From: Bifidobacterium breve
GTDB lineage: Bacteria > Actinomycetota > Actinomycetes > Nanopelagicales > Nanopelagicaceae
Assembly: GCA_945866305.1 (NCBI GenBank)
Contig: CAMBGS010000002.1
Coordinates: forward strand, 1 to 59,289
DNA length: 59,289 nt
Direction: 5' to 3'
The notes beneath the pieces are model-generated. The model had not been told where the DNA came from. It was given only the letters and a program-made list of their open reading frames with translations, and ran no database searches. The position numbers and the translations under genes were made by a program. The stretch's first letter is position 1. Every line of letters starts with the position of its first letter. This document shows, piece after piece, positions 35,212-46,055 of this stretch.

Positions 35212-36480
35212 TTAGTTGCGAATTTGACCGTCGCCGGTGACGATCCAAGTCGTAGTCGTCATCGCTTCTAACCCCATTGGGCCGCGGGCATGTAACTTTT
35301 GATTTGAGATGCCAATTTCAGCGCCGAAGCCCATCTGCTCGCCATCAGTAAATCTAGTTGATGTATTTACCATTACCGCAGCGCAATCAGAGAGCGCGAT
35401 GAAACGATCAGCGTTGGCTTTATTTTCCGTAACAATTGCTTCGGTGTGATTTGTTCCGTACTTTGCAATGTGATCTGCCGCTGCATCTACCGAATCGACA
35501 ACACCCACATTCATCTCAAGAATTCCGTACTCAGTGCACCAATTCTCTTCGGTTGCAGCGGTGGCTGCGATTCCAAACTTTTCAGCAACTTTCTGCGCAG
35601 TTGAATCTGCATGCAGAACAACTCCGGCGTCAGAAAGCGCTTTAAGAGCCATTGGCAAGAAAGTTGGAGCGATTGCGCGATGTACCAGCAAAGTTTCTGC
35701 TGCGTTACAGACGCTAGGGCGGTGAGTTTTAGAGTTGATTAGAATTGGTAAGGCTTTTTCGATATCAGCAAATTCATCTACATAAACGTGGCAAACCCCT
35801 GCGCCCGTTTCTATGGTTGGCACAGTTGACTCGTCTACGACCATGCGGATTAGCGCTGCGCTCCCTCGTGGAATTACTAGATCTACTTTGCCACGGGCGT
35901 TGAGTAACGCCTTAACCGTGGCGCGATCATCTGATGGCACAAGTTGAATAACTTCTGGAGAAATCTTTGTGCTTGAAAGAGCATCACGCATTACCGTCAC
36001 AAGCACTTGATTACTCGCCGCCGCAGTTGAGGATCCGCGCAATAAGGCAGCGTTGCCAGACATTAACAAGATAACTGCAGCATCAACTGTGACATTCGGG
36101 CGCGCTTCATAGACCATCCCGATTACTCCGAATGGAACGGAAATCTGTTTTAAATCTAAACCATTTGGCAAGGTGGAGTGACGAAGTACTTGACCAAGTG
36201 GGTCTGGAAGATCAGCTACCAAGCGAGCTCCATTTGCAATTGCCGCAACACGAGATTCATTAAGCAGCAATCGATCTTGCATTTGTGGGTGCATATCTTC
36301 AGCCTGAGCACGTGCAATATCTTCGGCATTCGCTTTCAATATCTCTGCGCAGCGTGATTCGATCGCATCGGCTATCGCATATAAAGCAGCCTTACGTTCG
36401 GCCCCAGTAGCAGTCGATAAAGTGCGGGCAGCCGTGCGCGATTTCACGGCCAACTCGGAGACTATTTTGACGGCGTCCAT
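35212..36480 (-). CDS. proA: Gamma-glutamyl phosphate reductase
   Basis: VPFGVIGMVYEARPNVTVDAA, IPRGSAALIRMVV, NEN..NTSTRFTDGEQMGFGAEIGIS. Confidence 0.96.
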   Translation of the reverse strand: MDAVKIVSELAVKSRTAARTLSTATGAERKAALYAIADAIESRCAEILKANAEDIARAQAEDMHPQMQDRLLLNESRVAAIANGARLVADLPDPLGQVLRHSTLPNGLDLKQISVPFGVIGMVYEARPNVTVDAAVILLMSGNAALLRGSSTAAASNQVLVTVMRDALSSTKISPEVIQLVPSDDRATVKALLNARGKVDLVIPRGSAALIRMVVDESTVPTIETGAGVCHVYVDEFADIEKALPILINSKTHRPSVCNAAETLLVHRAIAPTFLPMALKALSDAGVVLHADSTAQKVAEKFGIAATAATEENWCTEYGILEMNVGVVDSVDAAADHIAKYGTNHTEAIVTENKANADRFIALSDCAAVMVNTSTRFTDGEQMGFGAEIGISNQKLHARGPMGLEAMTTTTWIVTGDGQIRN

Positions 36481-36503
36481 TGGTAAAGGTTATCGGTTTC
36501 TAA

Positions 36504-37622
36504 TTATCCGAGGAGTACTAAATCATCACGATGAACAAGTTCTCGCTCGAACTCAGCACCTAACGCTGCGGCAAGTTCTTTAGTAGAACGCCCTAACATT
36601 TGTGGGATTTCATGTGAGTCGAAGGCGACTAAACCGCGAGCGATAACTTTTTTGTCGGGACCAACAAGTTCGACAGTATCGCCTGAGATAAATTCGCCTT
36701 CAACGGCAGTGACGCCAGCAGGCAGAAGTGAAACTCCTCTTTCAAGAATTGCAGTGACCGCTCCAGCATCAAGAATTAGGCGCCCGCGTGGAGTAGAAGC
36801 GTGAGCTAGCCAGAGCAATCGTGAATTCGAGCGAGTGCCGTGCGCAGCAAAGAAAGTACCAACTTCAGCGCCGACGAGTGCAGACTCTGCTTTGACTAAT
36901 GAGGTTAGCAACATTGGAATACCTGCACCTGTTGAAATTCGGGCTGCTTCAATCTTAGTAACCATTCCCCCGCTGCCCACACCTGCTGAGCCAGCACCAC
37001 CAAGTTCAATACTTTCGACATCGCTTATGTGATCGACAAAATGAATTGCCTTCGCTCCAGATTGCGAAGGTGGCGCATCGTATAGCGCATCCACGTCAGA
37101 AATTAGAACTAATAAATCTGCACTGACCAACAGTGATACGAGCGCAGCTAGGCGATCATTATCGCCAAAGCGAATCTCTTGAGTGCCAACCGAATCGTTC
37201 TCATTGATGATTGGAACTACGCCTAATAAAAGTAATTTATTGAGGGTTTGCTGCGCATTTTGATAATGTGAGCGACGGACCACATCTTCGGTAGTCAACA
37301 ATACTTGGGAAGACACCAAATTGTGGCGCGAGAAATTTTCGTTGTACTTTGCAATTAGCAAGCCTTGTCCGACTGAGGCAGCCGCTTGTTGCGTGGCAAG
37401 ATCTTTTGGGCGCGCACTCAAGCCCAGTGGAGCAAGGCCAGCGGCAATTGCACCAGATGAAACTAGGAGAACTTCAGCTCCACGTGCACGAAGCGAAGCA
37501 ACCAAATCTACAATTTTAGAAACTGATTCACTATCTAACTTAGAACCTGCGGTTCCAGTGAGTGATGAGGAGCCAATTTTGATTACAACGCGTTTTGCTG
37601 TGGTGACTGCGCTGCGGCTCAT
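36504..37622 (-). CDS. proB: Glutamate 5-kinase
   Basis: VVIKIGSSSLTG, INENDSVGTQEIRFGDNDRLAALV, GSGGMVTKIEAARI. Confidence 0.96.
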   Translation of the reverse strand: MSRSAVTTAKRVVIKIGSSSLTGTAGSKLDSESVSKIVDLVASLRARGAEVLLVSSGAIAAGLAPLGLSARPKDLATQQAAASVGQGLLIAKYNENFSRHNLVSSQVLLTTEDVVRRSHYQNAQQTLNKLLLLGVVPIINENDSVGTQEIRFGDNDRLAALVSLLVSADLLVLISDVDALYDAPPSQSGAKAIHFVDHISDVESIELGGAGSAGVGSGGMVTKIEAARISTGAGIPMLLTSLVKAESALVGAEVGTFFAAHGTRSNSRLLWLAHASTPRGRLILDAGAVTAILERGVSLLPAGVTAVEGEFISGDTVELVGPDKKVIARGLVAFDSHEIPQMLGRSTKELAAALGAEFERELVHRDDLVLLG

Positions 37623-39113
37623 TTACTTATCCTCGTTTGGTGTTGGCTCGGTGAGGCGTGGAGTTTTTGGGTCCTCCACGTTGTACTCCCATTGTTGCGC
37701 AATTTCATCGTCTGATAGTTGATCGACAACCCTTTCTTCTACAACCCAAGCGCCTTCTAGGCGAGAATCTTCGCCGCGGCGGTGTAGGTGTCCGGCTAGT
37801 TGCTCTGCGCCAGCTTCGATAGTTGGCTCCCATTCAAAGACAACTTCGTTATCACCGGAACCGATGCGAACTTCGCTACCTGCAACAGCTCCCTTTTTAA
37901 ATAGCTCTTTTTCAACGCCGAGTTGTGCCAGGCGATCTGCCAGATAACCAATAGCTTCTGCATTTTTAAAGTTTGTTTGGCGAACCCAACGAACAACTTT
38001 CTGTCCGCGCACGCTAAATGAACCATCGGCATTTGCTTGCACTGTGTAGCCAGAGTCATCGACCGCAGTTGGGCGCAAGATGATTCGTGTGCGCTCCTCG
38101 GTTACTGCAGCAGCGCGCTCTTTCTGTACTAATCGCGCCATCGCATAAAGAAGTTCTTGCAGGCCTTCGCGGCTGGCAGCCGACACTGGATAAACCTCAT
38201 AGCCCTTATCGCGAAGTGATTGCGCGACCATATCGGCCATCGCTTTGCCATCAGGTAGATCAATTTTATTTAGCGCAACGATACGGACACGATCTTCTAG
38301 GCCGCCGTATATCGCTAACTCGGCTTCAATGATTTCTAAATCACTGACTGGATCGCGATCCGTTTCTAAGGTTCCGCAATCGAGTACGTGAACTAAGGCC
38401 ACGCAACGTTCGACGTGACGCAAGAATTCCAGGCCCAGACCTTTGCCTTGTGATGCACCGGGAATTAAACCTGGAACATCGGCTACGGTGAAACGAGTTT
38501 CTCCTGCTTGAACAACGCCCAAGTTAGGAACCAAAGTTGTAAATGGATAGTCAGCAATCTTTGGTCGAGCCGCAGAAATTGCCGCGATCAGTGATGACTT
38601 ACCTGCACTTGGATATCCAACAAGTGCAATATCGGCGACCGATTTAAGTTCTAGGTAAAGAGTGCGTTCTTCACCTGGTTCACCAAGGAGTGCAAAACCT
38701 GGTGCGCGGCGTTTAGAAGATGAGAGAGCTAAGTTGCCAAGTCCACCATGACCGCCTTGCGCCGCAAGAAAGGTTGTGCCAGTACCAATTAAATCTGCGA
38801 GTTGATTACCTTTTGCATCGAACACAACTGTGCCATTTGGAACAGGAAGAATTAAGTCTTCACCGTATGTGCCATCTTTACGATCGCCATAACCTTGTGA
38901 GCCAGAAGTTGCTTTGCGATGTGGTGAGTGATGAAAATCTAGGAGCGTAGTCACGCTGGAATCAACGATAAGAATAATGTCGCCACCGCGTCCACCGTTT
39001 CCACCATCTGGGCCGCCCAGTGGCTTAAATTTCTCGCGCTTAACAGAGACACAACCGTCTCCACCTTTTCCGGCAGCCGCATAGAGCGTTACACGATCGA
39101 TGAACGTTGTCAT
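37623..39113 (-). CDS. obg: GTPase Obg/CgtA
   Basis: [74 protein letters not shown]. Confidence 0.97.
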   Translation of the reverse strand: MTTFIDRVTLYAAAGKGGDGCVSVKREKFKPLGGPDGGNGGRGGDIILIVDSSVTTLLDFHHSPHRKATSGSQGYGDRKDGTYGEDLILPVPNGTVVFDAKGNQLADLIGTGTTFLAAQGGHGGLGNLALSSSKRRAPGFALLGEPGEERTLYLELKSVADIALVGYPSAGKSSLIAAISAARPKIADYPFTTLVPNLGVVQAGETRFTVADVPGLIPGASQGKGLGLEFLRHVERCVALVHVLDCGTLETDRDPVSDLEIIEAELAIYGGLEDRVRIVALNKIDLPDGKAMADMVAQSLRDKGYEVYPVSAASREGLQELLYAMARLVQKERAAAVTEERTRIILRPTAVDDSGYTVQANADGSFSVRGQKVVRWVRQTNFKNAEAIGYLADRLAQLGVEKELFKKGAVAGSEVRIGSGDNEVVFEWEPTIEAGAEQLAGHLHRRGEDSRLEGAWVVEERVVDQLSDDEIAQQWEYNVEDPKTPRLTEPTPNEDK

Positions 39114-39149
39114 CCCTTAACGCTCCTTCCCGAAAACTGTTAATGAAAT

Positions 39150-39185
39150 AAAAAGAGCGAGCCACGGACGCGGCTCGCTCTTTTT
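39150..39185. terminator. Bidirectional intrinsic terminator between rpmA and obg
   Basis: AAAAAGAGCGAGCC-ACGGACGC-GGCTCGCTCTTTTT. Confidence 0.85.
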
Positions 39186-39197
39186 GAGAAACCTAAA

Positions 39198-39452
39198 TTA
39201 AGCTACCGGAACCACATTCACTACACGACGTCCGCGAGCGCGACCGAATTCAACTGCGCCTGCAGCAAGTGCAAACAAAGTGTCATCCTTACCGCGACCT
39301 ACGTTCTTGCCTGGGTGAAAATGTGTACCGCGCTGGCGAACCAAAATTTCGCCGGCATTAACTTCTTGTCCACCGAAGCGCTTGATGCCAAGGTACTGTG
39401 GATTTGAATCGCGACCGTTACGTGTCGAGGAGACACCCTTCTTACTTGCCAT
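39198..39452 (-). CDS. rpmA: 50S ribosomal protein L27
   Basis: [48 protein letters not shown]. Confidence 0.97.
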   Translation of the reverse strand: MASKKGVSSTRNGRDSNPQYLGIKRFGGQEVNAGEILVRQRGTHFHPGKNVGRGKDDTLFALAAGAVEFGRARGRRVVNVVPVA

Positions 39453-39463
39453 TTTTCAGCCCC

Positions 39464-39778
39464 TTATTTCACGCCGCTGATAGCGGTGATCTTGACTCGA
39501 GTTTGCTGTGCACGAAAACCTTGACGGCGGCGATAGCCAGTCTTGTTCATGTAACGAAGGATGTCGATCTTTGGACCTTTTACTTCATCGATAACTTCGC
39601 CAGTAACTTTTACGCCACTGAGAACCTTTGGATCAGATGTGACGCTTGCTCCATCAACGACGAGAAGTGCAGGGAAAGTTACTGATGCACCAGCAGCTTG
39701 GTCGATGCGATCGACAGTGATGGTTTCACCAACGGTGACTTTCTCCTGGCGGCCGCCAGCTTTAACAATTGCGTACAC
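39464..39778 (-). CDS. rplU: 50S ribosomal protein L21
   Basis: [43 protein letters not shown]. Confidence 0.96.
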   Translation of the reverse strand: MYAIVKAGGRQEKVTVGETITVDRIDQAAGASVTFPALLVVDGASVTSDPKVLSGVKVTGEVIDEVKGPKIDILRYMNKTGYRRRQGFRAQQTRVKITAISGVK

Positions 39779-39843
39779 GATTCTTGCTCCAGTTCATTTC
39801 ACGCTCGCACAGCCCTAGATGGGAAGTGATCGAGCAGAGGCTA

Positions 39844-39873
39844 AGGGTACGGATTTCGCCCCCCTAGGGTCAA
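39844..39873 (-). promoter_or_regulatory. Candidate rplU-rpmA promoter
   Basis: Minus strand TTGACC - 18 nt - TACCCT in the 107-bp rne/rplU gap. Confidence 0.5.
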
Positions 39874-39885
39874 ATTGAGGTATTT

Positions 39886-42069
39886 CTAGGCGGTGATAAT
39901 CCCGCTTGAGGCGGCTCTGCGACGACGACGTCCCGCCGGTTTTTCTACAACGGTTTCCGTGCCATCCTCAGAATCAGTTGAAGTGTCAGTAGAGATCGCT
40001 TCAGTATTTAAGGTCTCGTGGAATTCGTGTTCAGTTGCCATTTCCTCATCAACATCTTCGTGAGATGCTGATTGTGAATTTACTTGTGGCATCGGCGCTT
40101 TCATCTTTACCGGTTCCATATGAATATGTATACCGCGACCTGAACAAGAATCACATGTAGTTGAGAAAGCTTCGATCAGACCTTGTCCAACTCGCTTGCG
40201 AGTCATCTGCACAAGACCTAGAGAGGTTACTTCAGCAACTTGGTGCTTGGTGCGATCGCGACCAAGACATTCAACGAGACGACGCAGAACTGCATCACGG
40301 TTTGATTCCAGGACCATATCGATAAAGTCGATAACGATAATTCCGCCTAAGTCGCGTAAACGAAGTTGGCGCGCGATCTCTTCGGCTGCCTCCAAGTTGT
40401 TCTTTGTGACAGTCTCTTCGAGGTTTCCACCCTTACCAATGAATTTTCCAGTGTTAACATCGATAACGATCATCGCTTCTGTGCGATCGATTACTAGCGA
40501 TCCACCTGAAGGTAGATAAACCTTGCGATCAAATGCTTTAGCTAATTGTTCTTCAACTCGGAATTCGGCGAAAAGATCTCCATTGCCGGAATACTTTTCT
40601 AACTTACCGACGAGCTCAGGGGCTATTCCACCCAGGTAGTTACTGATTTCTTCCCAAGCATCGTTTCCTTGAATTGTCAGTTTGCGGAAATCTTCATTGA
40701 AGATATCGCGAATAACGCGTACAGCAAGGTCTGGCTCAGATAGCAGTAGTGCAGGCGCGTGAAAATTTGGGTTCTCAGACTTCTGATAAATATCTTCCCA
40801 TTGCGCTTTTAAGCGAGCGACGTCATTGGTCAGTTCTTCTTCACTTACTCCTTCAGCGGCAGTACGAACAATTACGCCAGCTTCTTCCGGAATTAAGTTC
40901 TTTAAAATTGCTTTAAGACGTGTGCGCTCTGATTCAGGAAGGCGCTTTGAGATTCCACTCATTCCACCACCAGGCACATAAACAACATAGCGGCCAGGCA
41001 ATGAAATCTGGCTTGTTAAACGTGCGCCTTTTTGGCCGATTGGATCTTTAGTCACTTGAACCAGAACTGGCTGGCCAGTCTTTAAAACCATTTCGATTTT
41101 CCGTGGCTGAGTTTCAGAAATACCAGCAGCATCCCAGTTAACTTCACCAGCGTACAGAACGGCATTTCGACCCTTGCCGATATCAACGAATGCGGCTTCC
41201 ATAGAAGGAAGAACATTCTGTACCCGGCCTAGATAAACGTTTCCTACATAAGAGACGTTGGCATTTCGGTTTACGTAATGCTCGACCATCACCTTATCTT
41301 CGATTACCGCGATTTGAATACGGTCACCAATTTGGCGAACCAACATTTCACGATCAACATTTTCGCGACGGGCTAGGAATTCTCCATCTGTAATTATTGT
41401 TCCGCGACGACGATATGGCTCACGATATTCACCACGATTATCTGAACGATCAGATCGTCCGCCACGTTCGCGGCGATTGCGGGTGCTGCGTTCTGCGCGT
41501 TCTGCGCGCGCTGGACGTTCGGTGCGTTCACGAGCCTCGCGAACTTTAACAACGGTAATCACGCCATCTTCATCAACAATTTCCCCTGGAGTTACGCCTT
41601 CACCGGTTGCGCGACGGCGGCGGCGGCGGCGATGTGTCGCACCGTCTGCACCTTCCTCTGGTGAATCAGAGTTCGACTCTTCTCCATCTTCTGAATTCTC
41701 TTGAGTGTCTACGCCATCAGCACTTGGCTTACGACGTCCTCGGCCGCCACGGCGACGGCGACGGTTACGGCCGCCACGCGAATCTTCATCTTCTGATGTT
41801 GCGGCACTTTCAGGAGCGGAGCTCGCTGAAGGACTCTCGGGAGCCTCTTTCTTTGCCGCGCTCTTTCGCGCAACCTTGGGAGCTTTCTCGGTTGTAGCTG
41901 CTTGAAAAATTGGAACCGGAATTGCCGGTGCTTTCTTTTTACTTTTGCTTTCAACCGCTTCAGCAGCTGGAGCATCAATAATTTCCATTGACTTTTCTGC
42001 AGCAAGTAATTTCTTCTTACTAATTTTTTTCACCGCACGCTTGCGCGGTGACTTTGGCTCAATCGCCAT
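39886..42069 (-). CDS. rne: Ribonuclease E/G family endoribonuclease
   Basis: S1-like YVGNVYLGRVQNVLPSMEAAFVDIGKGRNAVLYAGE, VIDVNTGKF, CDSCSGRGIH; long Arg-rich low-complexity N-terminal extension. Confidence 0.94.
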   Translation of the reverse strand: MAIEPKSPRKRAVKKISKKKLLAAEKSMEIIDAPAAEAVESKSKKKAPAIPVPIFQAATTEKAPKVARKSAAKKEAPESPSASSAPESAATSEDEDSRGGRNRRRRRGGRGRRKPSADGVDTQENSEDGEESNSDSPEEGADGATHRRRRRRRATGEGVTPGEIVDEDGVITVVKVREARERTERPARAERAERSTRNRRERGGRSDRSDNRGEYREPYRRRGTIITDGEFLARRENVDREMLVRQIGDRIQIAVIEDKVMVEHYVNRNANVSYVGNVYLGRVQNVLPSMEAAFVDIGKGRNAVLYAGEVNWDAAGISETQPRKIEMVLKTGQPVLVQVTKDPIGQKGARLTSQISLPGRYVVYVPGGGMSGISKRLPESERTRLKAILKNLIPEEAGVIVRTAAEGVSEEELTNDVARLKAQWEDIYQKSENPNFHAPALLLSEPDLAVRVIRDIFNEDFRKLTIQGNDAWEEISNYLGGIAPELVGKLEKYSGNGDLFAEFRVEEQLAKAFDRKVYLPSGGSLVIDRTEAMIVIDVNTGKFIGKGGNLEETVTKNNLEAAEEIARQLRLRDLGGIIVIDFIDMVLESNRDAVLRRLVECLGRDRTKHQVAEVTSLGLVQMTRKRVGQGLIEAFSTTCDSCSGRGIHIHMEPVKMKAPMPQVNSQSASHEDVDEEMATEHEFHETLNTEAISTDTSTDSEDGTETVVEKPAGRRRRRAASSGIITA

Positions 42070-42289
42070 GGCACCAAATCCTCTATGCGTTAATTAACGC
42101 GCTCTGGCTTGTAGTCACTTATCTGGCTGGCAACCTTTGGGTTGGCCTGAGTAAATCCTTCAAGCAAATCTTTTTAAGTCCGCCGCTGGCTTTATTCGCG
42201 AATTGGTTCGCGAGCCGCGCTGAACTATTGGGATAAGTATGGCACATCACCGTGCTAAAGCGCGAAATGAGCGTTGCTTTGAGGCTAAT

Positions 42290-43450
42290 TCACCCGTGAT
42301 GACGAGCGTGCACGTTTTGAAGCAAGCCAAAGCCGATCATCGTGGCGAACATGCTGGAACCTCCGTATGAGACAAATGGAAGAGGAACTCCAGTCATTGG
42401 CATCATTCCAAGTGTCATTCCAATATTTTCAAATGCTTGAAAAGCAAACCAAGCAATTACTCCCGTGCACACCAACCTCCCGTAAGGATCAGTAGATCTT
42501 CGCGCAATTCCAAATGCGCGCATTAATACCGTGAGATAGAGAATAATTATGAATCCTGAACCTAAAAATCCGAGTTCCTCCCCAGCAACTGTAAAAATAA
42601 AGTCGGTCTGTTGTTCCGGAACAAATCTTCCATTTGTCTGCGGACCATCAAATAAACCTGTTCCAAGTAAACCGCCAGATCCCACAGTGATTCGTGCTTG
42701 TCTAAGTTGATAACCGCTCCCCTGCGAATCAACATTTGGATCCACAAATGCTTGCAGGCGCTTTACTTGGTAATCATTTATGACGCCAACTTTTACCGCA
42801 GCAAAACTGCCAATCACCGCCACTAAAATCAATCCGACCACCCAACGCATTGGAGCTCCAGAGACAGCAATGATCGTCACAACTGCAATTCCAATAATGA
42901 AGATAGTTCCCATATCAGGTTGTGCCGCAATCAATAAGACTGGGATAGCGGCAATAACTAGGGCCTGCATAACATCCCTGTGTTGAGCGGCATCTGTATC
43001 GTGGGTTCGCTCAGATAAAATCATTGACATACCTACAATGATGGAAATCTTGGCAAGTTCTGCTGGTTGTAATTGGAATCCAAAGGGCAGGCCTATCCAA
43101 GCATTTGCACCATTTACTTCCACGCCTATTCCCGGAATCAACACCGCGGTCAAACCGATTACGCCAAGTATCCAAAGAAGTGGTGTGTAGGCACGGATCA
43201 AGCGGTAATCAATAACAGTTGTTCCCCAGGCAAGTAAAGAACCAATCAGAATATTTAGAATGTGGCGCTTTAAGTAATACTCGGGATCCAAACCATTTGC
43301 GGCATACCAATTGCGGGTAGCGGCATATACCAAGAGAGTTCCTATGACTAAGAGAAGTGCGACAGCGATAGTCAAAATTGGGTCAAAACCTGCAAAAGCA
43401 GAAGGGCGAGAGCTCTTTCGATAATTTATGCGCTGCGAAGCCAAACTCAT
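42290..43450 (-). CDS. rodA: Rod shape-determining protein RodA (SEDS family)
   Basis: Multi-TM; GLLGTGLFDGPQTNGRFVPEQQTDFIFTVAGEELGFLGSG, PFVSYGGSSM. Confidence 0.93.
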   Translation of the reverse strand: MSLASQRINYRKSSRPSAFAGFDPILTIAVALLLVIGTLLVYAATRNWYAANGLDPEYYLKRHILNILIGSLLAWGTTVIDYRLIRAYTPLLWILGVIGLTAVLIPGIGVEVNGANAWIGLPFGFQLQPAELAKISIIVGMSMILSERTHDTDAAQHRDVMQALVIAAIPVLLIAAQPDMGTIFIIGIAVVTIIAVSGAPMRWVVGLILVAVIGSFAAVKVGVINDYQVKRLQAFVDPNVDSQGSGYQLRQARITVGSGGLLGTGLFDGPQTNGRFVPEQQTDFIFTVAGEELGFLGSGFIIILYLTVLMRAFGIARRSTDPYGRLVCTGVIAWFAFQAFENIGMTLGMMPMTGVPLPFVSYGGSSMFATMIGFGLLQNVHARHHG

Positions 43451-45537
43451 TTTGCCCCCTTCACTTTCGTTGCTGGAGAAATCTTTGGCAATGTTACTGG
43501 TGGAACCCCACTTGGGAAGATAATTTCTGCTGAGTCAACCTTTGAGCCCTTTACGCCAAAGAGCGTTTCATAAATCTTTCTTACTCCTACGCCAGAAGTA
43601 GATGCACCAAAACCACCTTGACTGACCATCATCACAACTGCAAATCGTGGTTTTTTAGCTGGAGCATATGAAGCGAACCAAGAAGTATCTGCTTTCTCGC
43701 CGCCGTTTGGATTTCTACCAAAAACTTGTGCAGTTCCGGTCTTTCCGCTGATTTCTATTGGGAATCCACTAAACACTCCAGCACCAGTTCCGCTGATTAC
43801 AACTTCGCGTAGCGCCGATTTCAGGAAGCGGATTGTCTCTTTCTCTGCAGGAAGTGATCCAAGTTTTTCCTTTTCAAATGCCTTGATTACTGTTCCATCT
43901 GTTTTCACAATTGCTTTTGCAATAGTTGGCTTCCATAAAGTCCCTCCATTTGCAATTGCGGCATACATTTGCGCTAATTTGACTGGAGTAATTACGGTGT
44001 CCCCTTGGCCAATAGAGAAGTTCACCGCATCGCCAGCACGAATCTTGTCGCCATCTAAACAGTTTTCATAAGCTAGCTGGATAAGAAATGCGGTCTGCTG
44101 GCTCTTTGATGCGCGCGTTTTATAATTACAGTAGAAATCTTTATTTTGCGAATACCAATCTTTACGCCATTCGCGATCAGCCAACCGTCCAGATGATTCA
44201 GAAGGTAAATCTATACCGGTCTTAATGCCTACTTGAAATCCTTTAGCTGCATTATAGAAGTAATCATTTGCATCTGACTTTGGCTTTAGGCCACCATCGC
44301 GTAACCATTCATCAAATGCGATTCGATACCAAATTGTGTCACAGGAAACTGCGATCGCTTTCTTCAGCGAAATGCGTCCTAGCGCTTTACTCTCAAAGTT
44401 CTGAAAGGCACGAGTTCCAACTTCTACTTGCGATGGGCAGTCATAGGAAGTATTTAAGTTATAGCCAGCATTTGCTGCGGCGACAACAGAGACTGCCTTG
44501 AAAGTAGATGCTGGAGCAAATACTCCTTGCAGTGCACGCGAAAGTGCAGGTACTCCAGCTTTTGCGCTATACAAATTCTTTGCTTCAGAAACAGTCAGCC
44601 CTCGCTCATATGAATTTGGATCAAAAGTTGGGTAGGAAGCAAGCGCCAATATTTGTCCATTAGTTACATCCATTACAACTGCAGCAGCGCCATCTGATGG
44701 ATAACCTGATGCACGAGCTCTGCGCACTGCATCCGCTAACGCACTTTCGGCTGATGCTTGCACGCGCGCGTCAATGCTAGTTACGAGGTGATCACCACCG
44801 ACTGGTTTTGTGTTTTGACTAGTACGAGTAACGGCCTCTTTGCGGTCGACAATTACCGTTTTAATTCCAGGTGTTCCTCGCAAGTATTCGTCATATTGAA
44901 TTTCTAATCCTGCTTTTCCAATTGACTCGGATCGATAGTAACTTCGACCATTTGCACCCGCAAGATCATTCTCAGTTAACGGCCCGATGTAACCAAGTAG
45001 ATGTGCGCCGTTGACTCCAATATTTCCGGGGTAGTTTCGGATTGCAACTGGAGTGGCTGATACACCTGGATACTGGTCTGAACGTTCGACGATTCTTAAC
45101 GCTATTTCGGGGTCAGCCTCTTTTGTGATTGGAATAGGTTGAAAACGAGAACCTGTCCAACAGCCCGCCTTAGCGCCTTTGGGAAGTTCGCCACACAAGC
45201 GCGTGCGTTGATAGATATCCGCGTATTCAAGTTTCAAAAGCTTTGCTAACGATTGCAATACAGCAACGCCTTTATCTGGTTGACGATCAATCTTGGTGCG
45301 ATCAACTGTTACGGCAATTCCTACGCGGTTCAAAGCCAACGGCACACCAGATGAATCAACAATTAATCCACGGGTTGCAGGAGTTACCACATCACGGCTT
45401 TGAATCGAAAGTGCAGCATCGCGATATTTAGGGCCGGCCGCTACTTGCAAATAAAAGAGTCGTCCTAAAAGGCCAATTAAGAGAGAAAAGATAAGTACTT
45501 GGACAACCAACAAACTAAGTCTTGCGCGCTGGTTCAT
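43447..45537 (-). CDS. mrdA: Penicillin-binding protein 2
   Basis: APASTFKAVSV (SxxK), SISGKTGTAQVFG (KTG), N-terminal TM; 4-nt overlaps with rodA and mreD. Confidence 0.93.
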   Translation of the reverse strand: MNQRARLSLLVVQVLIFSLLIGLLGRLFYLQVAAGPKYRDAALSIQSRDVVTPATRGLIVDSSGVPLALNRVGIAVTVDRTKIDRQPDKGVAVLQSLAKLLKLEYADIYQRTRLCGELPKGAKAGCWTGSRFQPIPITKEADPEIALRIVERSDQYPGVSATPVAIRNYPGNIGVNGAHLLGYIGPLTENDLAGANGRSYYRSESIGKAGLEIQYDEYLRGTPGIKTVIVDRKEAVTRTSQNTKPVGGDHLVTSIDARVQASAESALADAVRRARASGYPSDGAAAVVMDVTNGQILALASYPTFDPNSYERGLTVSEAKNLYSAKAGVPALSRALQGVFAPASTFKAVSVVAAANAGYNLNTSYDCPSQVEVGTRAFQNFESKALGRISLKKAIAVSCDTIWYRIAFDEWLRDGGLKPKSDANDYFYNAAKGFQVGIKTGIDLPSESSGRLADREWRKDWYSQNKDFYCNYKTRASKSQQTAFLIQLAYENCLDGDKIRAGDAVNFSIGQGDTVITPVKLAQMYAAIANGGTLWKPTIAKAIVKTDGTVIKAFEKEKLGSLPAEKETIRFLKSALREVVISGTGAGVFSGFPIEISGKTGTAQVFGRNPNGGEKADTSWFASYAPAKKPRFAVVMMVSQGGFGASTSGVGVRKIYETLFGVKGSKVDSAEIIFPSGVPPVTLPKISPATKVKGAK

Positions 45538-46055
45538 CCCCGACTCTTCTCTTCAAAGAGTGTGCTGTGAATACGTGTTACAAAGGGCATCAAGAGTGGA
45601 ACAACGGCTACCGTCCAAAGCGCAGAGGCGAGTAATGAAATAAAGATCTGAAATGTACTTCCTAGGTCGCCACCAAACATCAGACCAATAATTAAATAAG
45701 CCAATCTGGTGATAGGTACGGCAACTGCAACAATCACCACGAGTGAAATTGGATTTTCACGAAAATTATCATCGCCGTAACCCAAATATGAGATTACAAA
45801 TCCTGCCAAGATCATGATTAAAGTCCACTGCCCCATTGGGCCCGAAGTTGTTTGTGAGAGATCCATAAGTAGACCAGCGCCAAAACCGGTGAGTGCGCCC
45901 AACTCAGGTGTTCCGAGTGCTGACCATAGGAGTGCAAAGATGAGAAAGAGTGAGAATCCCCCACCAAAAATTCGAAACTGACTGACAATCGATTCTTGAA
46001 TCAAATACACAATCACAAAAATCGGAAAAGAAGTTAAAAATCTACGAGCAAACAT
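45534..46055 (-). CDS. mreD: Rod shape-determining protein MreD
   Basis: 173 aa multi-TM protein positioned between mreC and mrdA. Confidence 0.82.
   Translation of the reverse strand: MFARRFLTSFPIFVIVYLIQESIVSQFRIFGGGFSLFLIFALLWSALGTPELGALTGFGAGLLMDLSQTTSGPMGQWTLIMILAGFVISYLGYGDDNFRENPISLVVIVAVAVPITRLAYLIIGLMFGGDLGSTFQIFISLLASALWTVAVVPLLMPFVTRIHSTLFEEKSRG

Noticed and set aside
41600-41640. CGG-repeat tract
   Set aside because: Explained by the Arg-rich low-complexity segment of RNase E/G
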